From assembly GCA_036785705.1 (NCBI GenBank), contig JAWUZG010000015.1:2371001-2435000 (forward strand): DNA of 64,000 nt, read 5' to 3'. The notes under the pieces are model-generated. The model was given only the letters and a program-made list of their open reading frames with translations, searched no databases and had not been told where the DNA came from. The DNA is from Acanthornis magna. Its lineage: Eukaryota; Chordata; Aves; Passeriformes; Acanthizidae. A program made the translations under genes and the position numbers. Shown piece by piece: positions 24,481 through 38,155 of this stretch (position 1 is the first letter of the stretch; each line of letters opens with the position of its first letter).

Positions 24481-27400
24481 GTCAGTCACTGATGGTAAGG
24501 AGTATTTTGCTCCCTGGCATGTGTACAGTAATAGTAGCCGGCTATTTTCCCACTCCTACGAGTTCCTTTAGGCATAGTTTGAATTACTTGGAGATGACAG
24601 GTGCTTATAGAGCTGGATTTCTCCTCCTGTGCTCTTTTGTAGGTAATCCAAAGATACATTGGTCTTGTTTTTCTCTTGGATCTTACAATACGTTAATTTT
24701 CTCACTGCAGTTTGTGCTTATGCTAAAAAAGAAACAGTTACAGCCTTCTTCTCTCTTGACTTATGAAAAAAAGTATTTTGAAACTATCTGTATGTTTAAG
24801 ATAAGTAAAATTTCCCTGTGCAATGTTGCTTAGCATGGGGTAGATCTCAGTGCGTGTGACTTAGACACGTTGGAGGTACGAAACTAAGTTGAGTTCATCT
24901 CAAACAGACGATGATTTTGATTAGGTAAGACCGAGAGCTCGAATGACACTGTTTTGCTGTTTTAAAGCAGCAGTAGTGCTGTGTTGGAGATGCTGAGCAC
25001 CGTGCACACCTTCCCCCGAGCCCTTGGGTGCAGCCTGGGCTCCGAGACGAGGCTGCTTGGGAAGACCCTCGGTGGAGGAGATGTTGTCATCAACCCGGCT
25101 GGCTTTGACACCACCAGCATCGTGTTTACATTGCTAGGCAACTGCACAAAGCGCAGATTTATTAGAGAGGCTGGGAAATCTAACCTAGTTAAATAGCTGC
25201 TTCCTTGAGTAAGCAATATGTGGAGCTATTTATTTTCCCCCCTTTTTCTCTCCCTTCCAACTGTTTTTTGTGTTCTTGACACTTGTCATATCAATTGAGA
25301 TTAGATCCGGGGCTTTTGATGAATCATTTAGCCAGATGCTTGGAAAGAAGAGTGTTCTGTGAAAATAGCAAAGTTTTAAGGGGGCAGAAGACACTTTGTA
25401 TTCGAGGGAGATAATGTAATATGAGCTAAACACATGAAAATTTAACATTTTCAATTATTTTTAGGAAAGCCATGAAATATTTTAATTATCACTTCAGTGA
25501 CTGTGGGGATTTTGATCATTAGTATCCCCTTCTCCCTCCTACTTGAGTGTGCTTCCTACCATTCAAAGTAAGAGGCACTGATTTTAATAACAAACGTTTT
25601 CTCAGCTGCTTGTAGTACTGAAGTTAGAAGAAAGTGTTCTCCTCTTAAGCTAAATATCTGGTGTGAAGTATATCGGTCTGGAATGTGTCCATATAGCTGT
25701 ATTTTTTTATGATAAAAAGCAGAGTTCTTCAGGTGCACTTTGTCCCTGAAAATTCAGGGAAGTTTGGAGCGACTCCAGTTAATGCCATCGCTGTCTTTCC
25801 GCATCTTCCATCAGGTGGTGCTCTCTCCATAACTTTTAGGATGCAAATACCTCCCGTCCCCGATTATTTTTCAAAGCCTACTGCGTTTATACAGCAGCCT
25901 TTTGTTAAACATCCCGAAAAATCACTGTGCAAGTTGTTGGCTGGGTTGTTTTTAATTTATTTTCTTAAGTGATCGCTGGACTAGGAAATAGGAAAGACAC
26001 AAGACGAAATGTATTCAGCTCGTACCCGATTTGCACAGCTGCTGCTGCTGCTTTGTGTTATCTACGACGTAAAATTAGGAATACTACAAAGAGACGGCAG
26101 AGTGCTCATGGCTTCTGCCTGGAATACCTCGTTTCATAGTGAGGGAGCTGGCTAGCACTCATTTCTTTATGTAATTTCTGTATCACTCTATTTATAACTC
26201 CTCTCCCCAGCAATTACTTCCACTTCCCTGCAGTCTCTGTGTTTATTTGTAACTCAGCATATGCTTTTCAAGGTTCTAAACTTTCTGTCGTTTCTAGGGT
26301 CAGCTACTAATTTTAATGCTTTGCTGTTCCATGCAAGTAGCACCAGGTAATTCTAGCAGTTCCTGGTTCTTTTGGGATTTTGGAACTGAAGGATCTTTAC
26401 TTACACGGAAGTTTTTCTCCCACCGAAACATGGGGGGTATTCTTGCAGTTGCTGCACACTTTACCACTGTCTGTTTTGTGAGGATTTTTAACACAACAGA
26501 GGGATAAATTGAGAGATTAAAGTAATTTGCAGCTGTGAAAAAGCACTTGGTGGGGGGAAAGTAGGACAGTGGGCTTACATGGGGGCTGTTGACCTGAGCA
26601 CCAGATTATTTGGCACTTGATCTTCTGATGTCAGTGTTTACTTTAATTTCCCCCCATCCTGCTCCCTGTTTTGCTGGCAGAGCTCCTGAACCGCTTGGAT
26701 ATGTAGCTAGCTGCTTCCAAAGGCTGCTGCTACACCGTAAAGTTATGGCAGCTGAGATTTCATTACACAGGGTCCTTCTAGGGAGGAGAGAAGATGAAAA
26801 GGGAGCAAACTGCAAGGAAATTTGGGGGGAAGCTTTAATTTAGTAGGAGTTCATTTGCTCAGGTTGTGCTGTCAGTAAATTGGCAGTGAAAAACGGGTCT
26901 TTCTGAGAGAGCAGCTCTGTGTGGCAATTGTTAACAATGCAGCCATTTAACTCAATAATCACTTTTCTCTCCCTCTGGGGAGCTGTTAGCACCACAATTC
27001 CACTTTATTTTTATCCCCGGCTGGCTCGATTTGTTTTCTAATACATAAACAATTAATACTGAGAAGGTGATGTTGTGAAACTGCCTCTTTTCAACAGTGG
27101 CAACGAAAGGTCACTGTGTGTATAAAGGCGTTTGTGAATCTCTGAGGGATAATCCTTCTCTTTTACAAATGCAGAGTCCTTTATAACCATCCGCCCTCCT
27201 GCGAGTCCCTGAGCTCTGCTTTTCTTGTTTAATTGTACTTTTAAAGTCTGTTATGCTCGGCGTGCAGGCCCACGTGCTCTAGTTTTCATTAATATTATGG
27301 GAATGATTGGGGGCACTTACTGTAGAATGTTAAAGTATATTTTTTTTAGAAGGCACCATCATCTGTTGCCATGGAAACCCAAATAGTAGTCAAGATGTAG

Positions 27401-30400
27401 GTCTGAGGCTTTGAACCTCGAAAGCCATGGACAAGGGTTGTTTCTTATAGGAACAATTACTTTTGTGTATAAAATCCAGTTAAGTGGAGAGAAGAATGGG
27501 AAATAAATTGATCTGTTCAGCATAGCTCTGACAATCCTCTTGAATAACATTCAGCACAGAAGGATCAGTGTCTTTGATTCTCTCTGTGTGTATGGTGTGT
27601 TTTTTTTTTTAAAGCTCATTATTTATCATAATAGTTGTTTTATGCCTCTGGTAATTTTCATTGTGATTTTATAAGTGAAGTGAATGAATGTGTATTGGCA
27701 GGTATTGTTCTTTGCTTGAATGGGAAGAGCTAAATGTACAATGGAGAGGTGTGCATCGGAGCTTAAATGTTTTGGCAATGGGCAAATCTGAGATTGATTT
27801 AACATGGCCCTAATTAAAAAATGACACAACTAAAGCAAATTTCATCTGAAATCCAGCTGCCAAAATCTGATTGATGTACACATGGGTTTGCTCACTGCTG
27901 TGAGCTTTAAATGCTTCTGTTTTGCCACAGAAATCCTGCAGCCTGGTTAACATCCCCACAAACTCTCACGGTGTTTGGGTGACGAGCAGCAGGATGTGTG
28001 TCTTTCCATTGCTATATAAAGCCCTCTGTCTTTTTAGAGACACATTCCTTAATTTTTTATAGAAACCGCTCCAGTCTGTTTCCTCGGCGTTTTGTAATGC
28101 ACAGATTAAATATGTAACTAAGCCTCCAAAATACGCTCGTAGGTACATTCACAGATGAGAACTTCCCTTAGATATATCTGAAATAGCAGCAGCATACAGA
28201 GGTCACCTGCTGCTATGACCAAGTTGCAGTCCAGGTTTCCATCTGTGATGCAGGAAACCTTCTGTGCCTCCATTGCCTCAGTTCCAGAGGGCTCTGCTTC
28301 CCTGGAGAAGGGCTCGTGGCTTGACGTTTCTTGGCTCTGAGTTCATATTCTTGATAAGAAGATGGTATATGGCTCTTAGGGCATTTCTTGAACACTTTAT
28401 GGAGCAGCATTACTTGGCTCATTTAAGCCAATGTATTCGGCCTAGAGTCACTTTTTTTTTATATACCATTCACGTTTCCTAGTTTTCATATTTTTCCTTT
28501 AGTTGGTGCTTCCCTGTTTGTGCTGGATGGTCCTACTTGGATGTATGTTCATTTAGATGACATCTGGGTTGTTTTTTGGGTTTTTTTTTGAGATTTCCTT
28601 ACCTACCTCTTAACATACCGCCTTCCTGGACTTGTGCTGTCTTTTACTTTTGAATGATGTTCCAGGCAAAGCCAGAGAAAAAGAACAGACACACCAAGGT
28701 GGTGAATGTTGATGGCATCAGTAAGGACTTCTTTCACCCTGATTCTGTCTTTCTGTGTGCTTGTCAATTATGTAACAAATTTCTTTTAGGGTTCATTATT
28801 GTGAGCCCTAAGATCATATATCTTCATGGTAAAGGAGACAATTACTGTGTCTCAATTGGACTATGCATCATTTAATCAGACCCGCTTGTTTTTTAATATC
28901 CAATAAATACCTCCCATCTATCACTGTAGTTCAGAGATGTCAAACACTTTGTAATTGGATGACAGGACATTGCATGTTCCAGAAGCAAATTCTGATAAGT
29001 CAGTTAAAGGAAGCAAGGACCTCTGGAGAAAGAAGGCTCTTAAAGTGTTGTTTAATGCCCCAGTTAGAGATGATGTAATTCTGGGAAGTGTATCCACCTG
29101 GTAAAACAGGACAAGAAACCCCAGGAAGAAAGAACCTACTTAGTGCTTGGTCTCCTCTGATTTCCTTGTTTGCTTTTAACTAGGGCTTGTAAATCAATCC
29201 AAGGCCAGTTGCCTGATTTCTTTTCTCCAGCTGGATCCCCCTAGGACTGCAGGCTTGGGAATTCAAGCCAGCTTGGTGAATTCTGCTGCCGTTTGAAGTG
29301 GTGCAGCTCATGTAGTTGAAGAATGATTGAGCTGCTTATGAATTTTGGGAGGATGGGACCTGGCTCTTGTTCCTTGATATTTTTGAGTTCATCTCTCAGG
29401 AAGGCTGTGGGGTTTGACAGCTGATGATGTCGTGTGGGCACAGATCAGCGCTGCAGCCTGAGCAACCTCCTCTTACGCAAAGCTCTTTGTTCAGCCATGC
29501 TGTTCCCTTTGTGCTGGAAATGCTCAAAGGGTCCCATATCTCATGTTTTGTTAGCTGAAACAGCTTCAGATCTGGCTTTACAGAGGAAACAGAGTTTATC
29601 ACGTTTTTTTTTCACATCCATCCCTGTCAATCTCAGCTTCGCTCCTGGTAGTGCCTGTGTTGAATCACTGGGAAGCAGCTCCTGGCTGTGAATTCAGCTG
29701 TGGAGTGAAGGAGGGCTGCTCCACTTCTTGTCCTCTGCAATGCTGTAAAGAACAATGAAATCAAGAGTGTTACAACTTAAGCCTGAGTTTATCTATTTTT
29801 ATGTTGAGGATCAATCCTTCCCTCTTTGAATTGGAAGGAAGTATGAGCAGAAGTAGGGCTTCACGCTGTGCTGGGGATATTATTGGAATATTGTGCTTTT
29901 AACTTCTGAATTTGTTGCTTTTACTGGATTTACCTTAATGTGAACATGTGAGAACCTTCATTCCCTTAGTACTGATTCAAAGGTCAGCCCTCAATAGCAG
30001 AGGAGAGGAAAAAAATCCTTACTAGGTAAATACAACAATTTTGTGAAGTGGGATTTCAGGATCTTTTTTTTTTTAATGGTAAAATTTGGAGTTGGGGATG
30101 GTGACGGTGCCATGTGGTTTTGTTTACTTCAGAAGATAATGATGATTTGTAGGTGTGTAGCTCAGTGAAAAGCATGTGTGGCTGTGACCAACTAGTAGAA
30201 GTAGAGCATAAAGCAGGGGAGGAAGAAGGGAATTAAAGCAATCTGCCTGCTCTATAGATGGGCCTTTCCTCCTTTAGAAATATTTACTGGAATTGCAGCA
30301 GCATTTGCTGGATAAGCAGAAGAGCACTTCTGTCAGCAAGACGGGAAGCTGCTGAGCTTGATGGTTCATTTCTCCAGAAAAGGGATTTGCTGTCAACATG

Positions 30401-31942
30401 TACCCACTTAGGTGCGGGCAGCCCAAATCTCCTTCTGCGTTTCTAGGTGGGAATTCAGTGCTCTAATGGAAACAGTTGTTGCTGAAGCTGTAATGTGTTT
30501 CTACCACAGTCAGTCATTTCTCAGGGAAATATTTCATGGGTTTTGATGTTTCTGCAGAGGTGTGTGGCTGAGAGGTAGATTTTAAAAAACCCCAAACAAG
30601 TGAGCCAAGAGACTGTGTTTGTGTAACTCTACACTTCACCGCTTTGGGTTGGTATCAAGCATTTTTACTAACTTGTTCTCTTTGTTCTTAAGAAAAGCAG
30701 CAAGATGAACATTAATGAGCTATCTCTGGTGTTTTCCATGCGTGGCTAGCTGTTTACAAGAGTTGTATCTATCTGAAAGTCTGTTCTGTGCTTTCCCTGG
30801 CCTTTAGTTTGGGTGTGTTTGTTGTCAAGTGGCTGAGCAGAAGTGCTCCTTACCTTCTCATTCTGGGCTGGAGAGGCAATTGCCACTTTGTAATGGCACC
30901 AACTCATCTCTCCTAATGAGCCTCTTTAAGAGAAAGTCCCTTTTTCCTCTTAATTGTTTATTAAGCCCGAAGGGATTGCTTTGTTGTGTAGTAACTTTAG
31001 AACACTCGAAGAGCCAACTGCTAAATGCTTTAGAGGCACAAATTACTGGGGGGAGTTTGATATGTTGAAGAACGTTTTCTTTGCAGTTGTGTAAGAAACA
31101 GCAGCAGAAACATGAGCAGTTCCACAGTCAAGCAAGAAGGGTGGTGGCTGACAGGATCCTGGGGTTTGGGTGGGGGTTAGTGATGGAGAGCACGATGGGA
31201 AGGAGAATATGGTAAATTTATGGCTGTAGGAAGGGAGCAGGTATGAAGGGAAACAGGAAAGGTAAGGGAGCTTTGCTGGAATAGGAACAGCGAGGCAGCA
31301 GACAAAATGAAGCTCCAAAGTGGGCTGCTGTTGGATGCTGTCAGGCTGGGAGGGTGGCTGCCATGATACAATCTCCCTTTCTTTAAATTAAATGTCCACC
31401 AGAGTCATTGTGAGATAGCTCAGGGCTGCAAATCTTGATCCTTAGGCTGAAACCTGGGCTACGGCACCTTGTTCTTGTCTTTAATTTCACAGTGATTGAA
31501 CATCTCCCTTCACAAACCGAACTGATATGAATATTTTGAATTTACCAGCAGCCCATTCTAGGTTTATTTAGAAAAGCATGTATTTATCTGTTTTACTTGC
31601 CAGTTGCTGATATTTTAAGAGCCTTAAACATGCCAGCAGCAGCTCTCCCTGCTGTTCCTCCAGCTCAGCTGGTATTTCAGAGCTCTGCTCATGTGTTCAC
31701 ATGACAGTTGCACACTGTTTATTTCAGTAATGGAAAAGAATCAGCAGGTGAAAGGAAGAACCTGATGGATTCACACTCTAAAGGATGCTGCTGTGCCAGA
31801 GCAGGTGATCAGGATACCCTGGGTACCTCAGCATCACTGGGCCTGGCAGCCCAGACATGCCTAATTAAACACCCACAAACCATCCAGTCCCTCTGTCACC
31901 AAAACTGTAGGAAAAACAAAAACTCTCCAACAACATTTTTAA
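23881..31942 (+). other. Start of a long first intron
   Basis: It begins with the donor GTGAGTG. The first 600 bases are still CpG-island DNA; beyond about 24.5 kb the sequence is AT-rich. I found no downstream exon with recognisable protein similarity and no clear mobile element in this part. Short T- and A-runs occur (for example 27600-27612 and 30064-30076). Open frames here are short, scattered on both strands, and none looks like a domain. Confidence 0.5.
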
Positions 31943-32486
31943 TGTTAGAGAGTCAAGGCATTGCTTTATTATCTGGCCAGGATGTTGTTTTGGTCAGGGT
32001 GTGCCACAGAAATCATCTCATCCACACACAGGCCGGCTGTGCAGAGAGAATCATTCCATGATGCACTCATTTTACAGGATTTCCCCCCAAATTTTATACA
32101 GTCAGAACCCATAGAGATGCATTGTTTCAAAGTTCATTGGTCCAGAGTTGAGCAACCCTCAGTATTCAGTTTTCATTTGGATCCTGATCCCCTCCCCTCT
32201 GATGTAAATTAGATCTTTATTTTTCAATTTTCTTATCAGTCCTTTCCGGGCGAGATGTCTTCAGCTCTGTCAGAGGTGCTCTGGGGTGGATGTTTGGAGA
32301 TGGCCACCGATGTTCTGTTGATGTTCCGTGGATGGCCTTGATCTCTCTGGCGATCTTTGGGCTGCTCCAGTCTGTCCCTATGTCGAGTTCATCAGACCTC
32401 ACCTGGCAGAAAATATCCTGAAAAGAAACTTAAAATTCCTTTTCCCAGGGTACAGACAAACAAAGTCTTTGACTAAAGTTATACAA
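31943..32486 (-). mobile_element. Solo LTR of an endogenous retrovirus (ERV-like), minus strand
   Basis: Read on the minus strand, this 544-base segment has the order of an LTR. A CCAAT core (plus-strand ATTGG at 32136-32140) is followed by a TATAAAA box (TTTTATA at 32092-32098) and then by an AATAAA signal (TTTATT at 31965-31970). A short U5 after it ends in CTCTCTAACA, a terminal CA. The 8-base string ATTTTTAA flanks both ends (31935-31942 and 32487-32494) and may contain the target-site duplication, although it is AT-rich and one base out of register with a perfect TG start. No gag, pol or env remnant adjoins it. The 61-codon minus-strand frame at 32217-32402 lies inside the LTR and has no recognised similarity. 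Confidence 0.75.
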
Positions 32487-35400
32487 ATTTTTAAACTGCT
32501 ATATTTTCCAATGCCTCACCCACCCAAACCAGTCTCTCATCTCTGCTCCATCCCCTCACAGAATTGCTTGTGAGCCTTTCCCTGTTGGGGCAGAGTTTCT
32601 GTGTTGCACTGCTGGCTCTGCACAATCATCTGACCAATTTGCCTTTCGGATCTGTGGCTCTCCGTGCCCTGTGCCCTGAGCTTGTGCCAGCCCTGACTCA
32701 CTCCCCCTGGGGCACGAGGGGCTCTGCAAGGTGCCCTGAGCTCTCTGCTGCTGCCCTGCCCTGCCAGGCAGGTACAGACACAGCCAGGGCTGCTTGGCTG
32801 CCAGCATCCCCTTATTTCAGATATTCCTGTGCACAAACACGTGCCTTTAGGATGCTGCACCCACTATTTCATTTTTGGAGGTGGGAATTTATTCATTTAT
32901 ATAAATTAAATCTGGGCCCGTTTGAAAAGCTTCCATGAATACCATCTGAAAAATCATTTTGCTGTTCTAAACCAAGCACTTCCATGCAGTTCTTGAGGTT
33001 CACATATTCCAGCATGAATCAGGGGAAATAAATCCATATGATCTAGTAAAAAATAATAGTTTTGGGTTTTTTTTTTTTAATCTTGTTTTAAAAGGAATTT
33101 TTGCTATGCAAATGTTGGTCAAAACATTGCTCCGGCTTCCTGAATAAATTTTTTGTTGGCGATAGGGTTTCCTACGCAAACAGTAAATATTTTTATGATT
33201 AAAACATGGGAGATGGTGTATGTACTAACAGCTATCAGCACGTGGTAGGAATGATCAGAGAAGTGGAAAGCTTGGAAATAAACACAGTGTCTCTGTTGGC
33301 ACAGGGATAACCCTGGAGACTGCCAAGGCCAGAGCCTGCAAAAAATAAGAAAGTATAATTAATTGTCCTTAAATGAACCCACTGAGCAAAAATAACCCTT
33401 TTAAAGTAAACACTCAACTTTGCATCTTTTATTATAAAGCTTTTCCGTGTCCCAAAGATTTTCATGTTCTGTAATGTGTTTACTTAATATTCCTGTGAAT
33501 ATTTAGTGTAAAAAAAAAATTAACATACAGCGTGTAGCTGCACTGGACATGTGTTTTACCTTTGCGCTTTTATTTTCTAGTAATAATACAAAATCATTTC
33601 TGGAAATGTTGGGAAGTAATGTTTTGGAATGTTACTTGGTGGTTTTTGAAGGTCACTTGGCAGTTGTCTATATTGAATCGCTCCTGAGTTTTGTTTTGGG
33701 GTTTGTTTTTTTTTTGTTTGTTTGGGATTTTTTTAAGATGTTTCTCTTCCATGCTGAGGAGCTGCTACTGCTAACAGAATGCGCAATAAATGAGTGTTTC
33801 AGTGAAAGAAATAGTAATTTTCTGCTGTCCTTCGGTGTAATTCCAAGTGGTTACTGACTTCTGGGTGGTTTGCGGGTATTTAAAGCTTGAAACAACAGCA
33901 ACATTATCAATACATAACTTCAAATTTGTATTATCCTGCTTGCCACGTGTAATTCATGCTAAAATTGCTGGAGAAGAATACAGGAGAGGGTTTGGATTAT
34001 CCAGTTTGGTTTATACGTAGAGTTCTTCCTCATACAGGGGATGGCAGAAGGATCACTCATCAGATTCAGACTTCAGATGCAATTTCCATTAAAATTGAGG
34101 AGAAAATTTACAAGTAATTCCTTTACAAGTTTTTGCTCAGTGATGGTAAACTTTGAAAATTTTCAGTTCTTTAGAAAATGTCTGAGTTGAGGATCTCAGG
34201 CAGAAATCGAGCACAAATCTTGAGTAGTGTTGCAATGTAGATCCAGAGTGAAGATGTATACAAAGGGATTTTTGAGAGGATGAGAGGAATCTGGGAGTGA
34301 TTAACGCTGAGATTTTTGAGAGGACTGGCTGACAATTGATGGCATATTTGCATTAAACTGAACATGGATTTGAAAAGAGGCAAGTGCACTGAGGGCAGAA
34401 TATGCCACCTGCTGTGTTTGCGTTTTAAAAAGTATATGTCAGGATGTTTTTTCTGCCTGGAATATTCCTCCTGAACATCATATTTTCAAGAGTGACAAAT
34501 TAATGTATTGAGAGCACCACAAGTGACAGCAATTTCTCCTCTTTTGAACAAAGATTTACAGTATCTAAACACATTTAATTTCTAGATTTGCAGCTGAGAA
34601 TGGAGCTGTGAAGGGGAGAGTACCTCAGAGGGAAGGAAGGGGGGAAGAAAGGAGAAGTATTTAATGTACACTGAAAGGAACGGAATGAGATAAAAACAAG
34701 AAAAGAATTACTCTGGGCATTAAGAAAATCTTACTGGAGATCCATGAGGCTGTGGAATTGTCTCCCAGAGGAAATGGTGGAAACTCTGCTGTCTGAGTCA
34801 CTTTAATTTAGACAGGACAAAATAATTTGCTATCTTTTGTAGAAGGGGAAAAAGTGTTGCACTCTATAAGAAAACAAATTGAATAATAATCCACTGCAGG
34901 CTTTTTTCCTCTAAATTTCTAACTTTCTTATAATGCTGTTGAAGAGGGAAAAGAGGAGGAGGTATAGTGAGAAAAAAATGATAATGCTGTATTTAGCGCA
35001 AGTGGTAACACATACTAATTCTTCTCTGCTGTTTTTTAATTAATCTGATTATCTGTTAAATATCAACAGCATCATGGTGAAGGCAAGGTTGTATCATGTG
35101 CCCCTCCAAATCCCTCTCACTGCCCTCACCCCCTAATCTGTGTTCAGACTTTATCTAATCTGGGGGCAAATAGGGAGCGTGGGATTAAAAAGCCCAACCG
35201 AGCACACCGCAAACAAACAAACCACAAAAAACCTGAGACAAAAACCCCAAGCAAATAGCGAACCAGCCCAAACAAAACAAAACCCAATTATAAGTGCAAT
35301 AGATGATTTGTAGGTGCTAAAGAAGCACATAATGTACCAGTCAGAGAGAGGAGGAGTGTTAAGCATGTGATGCCTTATTTCTGTACCCAAATTCATGAGA

Positions 35401-36266
35401 GCTCGTGGGTGAGCTGTTGGAGAGCTGTGGCAGGAGAACATCAGCTCTAACCCTGGGGGCTGAGCTGAGGCCCCAAAAGGGCTTTGTGTCACATCTGCAG
35501 CCAAAATCAGGGCTCCTCTGTTTCCTGGGTTTGGGGTCGATGCAGAACCCTGAAAATCTCTGAGCTGCCAGTGGGAAAATGGTGTTAACATGGGTTTATC
35601 CTTAATTTCCCTTGGAGTGCCCAGGAGCTCAGGGTCAAACACAGAGCTCGGTGGTGAGTGGGTCTGAATGCTGGTGAGGGCCCAGAAATTCTATAGCTGT
35701 GGAGAAACCCGAGAGGAAATTAATAATTCTCTCTGTGGAGCTCAGTTTGCATAGTGTGCAGTAAATTATGCATGGGCCCATGGAGTGAACAGTGAGAATA
35801 AAACAAAATATTGAGTAGCTGCTCCTTCAGTCAGGGCCATCCATCTTTTGCATAAACAACAAAAGGTCCTGTGGCAGAAGTGTGTGATCAGGTGATTTTT
35901 TTTCCAAAGTCAAACCTGCAAGAGGATTGGCACGGGGTTTTGTGGATGACTTTCTATTAGTGCAACTAATACCCCTGAGAAAGCTTGATTATTTATTGAT
36001 GTTAATATTACTTTTTTCTTAGTCTCCCCTTGTGGCAAGGAAAGCCATCACCTGAGCTGGTCAGGAATTTGTGGGTTTCTCTTTTTGGCTGCATCAATGT
36101 CCTCTGGGGTTTTTGCCCCTGCTTTGCAATCAGGAGCTGCTCACTGTGTCACTCTGCAGCACTCTCATCTTTTTGTCATCACCCCAGAACTGGTAAAGCA
36201 GGGATACGAACAGAAGTTTGGGGTATTTGGGCAGAGTAAAGTGCTTTTCCAGTCTAAACAGTTCTG
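32487..36266. other. Intronic DNA, nothing recognised but low-complexity patches
   Basis: No exon or recognised transposon. T-rich patches lie at 33060-33080 and 33690-33736 (TTTGTTTG-like). A CAAA-rich A/C patch at about 35207-35286 is the complementary type. The minus-strand frame at 35151-35642 includes hydrophobic residues translated from the A/C patch and carries no domain that I recognise. Confidence 0.4.
35207..35286. repeat. CAAA-rich low-complexity patch
   Basis: Repeated CAAA, ACAAA and AACAAAAC strings with almost no T on the plus strand. It is an imperfect simple repeat. Confidence 0.6.
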
Positions 36267-36548
36267 TGTTGTGAAAGAAACTCATGACAAGCCACAAAAA
36301 TTTAAGGGAAATGTGTTGGAATTAATAGATTTGCTTTTTTGCTGTCATGGATTCAGACTCCACTGACATCTAATTCATGCAGGAAGGCAAAGCTGTCACT
36401 TCTCAGGCTCTGTCTGTGTCAGGATGGCAACTTAGTTAATTGTTCAGAACTAGATGGCACTGCAAATTTCTTCTTTTATGGGAAAACTCAGGACAAAGCT
36501 GAAGCCTGGAAACTTAACATGTAGTTCATGGGTAGTACACATGCACAG
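36267..36548 (+). repeat. Unclassified repeat, copy 1 of a diverged pair
   Basis: Aligned by eye, this segment matches 38156-38421 over its whole length. Shared blocks, in order, include TGTTGTG, CAAAAATTT, GATTTGCTTTTT/AATTTGCTTTTT, CATCTAATTCA/CATCTAGTTCA, GTTAATTG.TCAGAA.TAGATGG, TTCTTTTATGGGAA, GGAAACTTAA and AGTACA. There are many substitutions and small indels, so the two copies are old. The sequence has no CR1 or LTR hallmarks that I recognise. Confidence 0.75.
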
Positions 36549-37614
36549 AGCTGTGCAGGCAGCTCCTCTGGAAGGTGATCATGGAGGACTGCCAGGAATT
36601 GTGGTTTAGACTTTTGAGGAGGCAGCTGGATTGCAATGAGCTGGGATTTGAAGTTGTATGGTTGTTTATTTAAAACTACATTTGCTATGAGGTGCACTCG
36701 TAATTGTTGGAATCAGAATCAGCATCATGTACACAATTAAGGTCACCCTGGGCTTTGCTCACCTCGACTGGAGTAGTAGAAAGCTGGGTGGGGAAACCAG
36801 TGCTGCTTCAATTAAATGGAATCATTTGAATCCCATTAAAGAAAAAAGGAGGAGAGAAAATACTGTTATGTATCAGTCAACTTGAGGGAATTCATGTCTT
36901 CTGAAAATCGGCTTCAACCCTATTTTTTTTTGCTATTGTACTCAGTGCTTACATTACTGTAGTGTTAAAGAGAACAAATTATAATGAGCTTCATCAAAAC
37001 TTTTTTTCTTTTCTCTTTCTTCATGCCCTCAGGCTTCCAATCCCTTTTGCTGACTCTGCTCTCTCCTTTTGCAAGCCATTCAGTGGCCATTCATTCCTGC
37101 AATGCCCATCCGTGTTAAGTGATATTCTGGGAGTTCACAGTGGCACAGCAGCAGGTGTTTGTCTGTGTGCTCCTTGTCTGTGCCCAGTAAATCTGCAGAT
37201 CAGTTCCTTTTCTGAGGCTGTCAGGGTGACTGGAGTTGTTTAGGAAACTTCTAAATTTTCCACTGTAACAACTCTGTTGAGAGAAGTAAAAAGGTAAAAA
37301 AATATCAGTGGCGAAAAATGTTTTAGCAGATTTTTCTTAGTCCTTGGTCTTGAAAGCTTGACTTTCATACATATTGGATGGAGGGCAGACAGAAGAGTGG
37401 TGGGTCATGCCCTGCTGTTGGTGCAAGGAGGGAAGCCCTCCTGAAAGGGATCACCTTTTGGGGTGCCAGGAGCTCGTGGGATTTGTGTTCCCAGGGCTGC
37501 TCCCTGGGCTCACCCAACCAGCCACGGGTGCATCACCTTAGGCCTGTTAGAGAATGCTCTTGAGAATGCACACCGAGGGTCTTGAAATCCCCAAAAAATC
37601 CAGCAGGAGCAGGG
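36549..37614. other. Intronic DNA between repeat copy 1 and CR1
   Basis: No gene or recognised element. The 37380-37560 part is G-rich and unlike its surroundings, but matches nothing I recognise. It could be a decayed upstream extension of the CR1 that follows. Confidence 0.35.
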
Positions 37615-38155
37615 CAGGGATTGTCCCCCTGCGCTGGGCACTGGTGAGACCTCACCTTGAATCCTAGTGTTGATTCTGGGCCCCTCAGGACAAAGACATT
37701 GAGCGGCTGGAGCGTGTTTAGGGATGGGAATGGAGCTGGGAAGGGGCTGGAGCCCCAGGAGCGGCTCAGGGAGCTGGGAAAGGGCTCAGCCTGGAGAAAA
37801 GGAGGCTCAGGAGAGACCCTGTGGCTCTGAACAGCTCCTGACAGGAGGGGACAGCCGGGGGGGGTCAGGCTGTGCTCCCAGGGAACAGGGACAGGACAAG
37901 GGGAAAGAGCTTCAGGCTGTGCCAGGGGAAGTTTAAACTGAAGATTAAGGAAAATTTCTTCATGGAAAGGGTTGTCAAACACTGGCACAGCTGCCCAGGA
38001 CACTGGTGGAGCCACTGTCCCTGGAGGGACTTAAAAATGTGTGTGGATGTGGCACTTGGGGCCATGGTTTAGAGGTGGCCTTGTCAGTGCTGGGTTAAGA
38101 GTCTGACTCGATGACTTTAGAGGTATTTTCCAGCCTAAACAATTCCATGATTCAA
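37615..38155 (+). mobile_element. CR1 retroposon 3' portion, about 540 bases
   Basis: This is the longest CR1 copy in the window, in sense orientation. It includes GGGCACTGGTGAGACCTCACC, TTCTGGGCCCCTCAGGAC, GAGAAAAGGAGGCTCAGG, GGACAGGACAAGGGGAAAG and AAATTTCTTCATGGAAAGGG, and a decayed terminus ATTCCATGATTCA. Translation of the part at 37872-38070 still resembles the C-terminal end of the CR1 reverse-transcriptase frame (RTRGKSF...KIKENFF...HW), but it has no start and is broken. It ends immediately before repeat copy 2. Confidence 0.93.

Noticed and set aside
35151..35642. 163-codon minus-strand frame with a hydrophobic C-terminal half
   Set aside because: The hydrophobic part is translated from a CAAA-rich low-complexity patch; no family was recognised and there is no splice context.
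37533..38015. 160-codon minus-strand frame
   Set aside because: It is the antisense translation of the CR1 element at 37615-38155.
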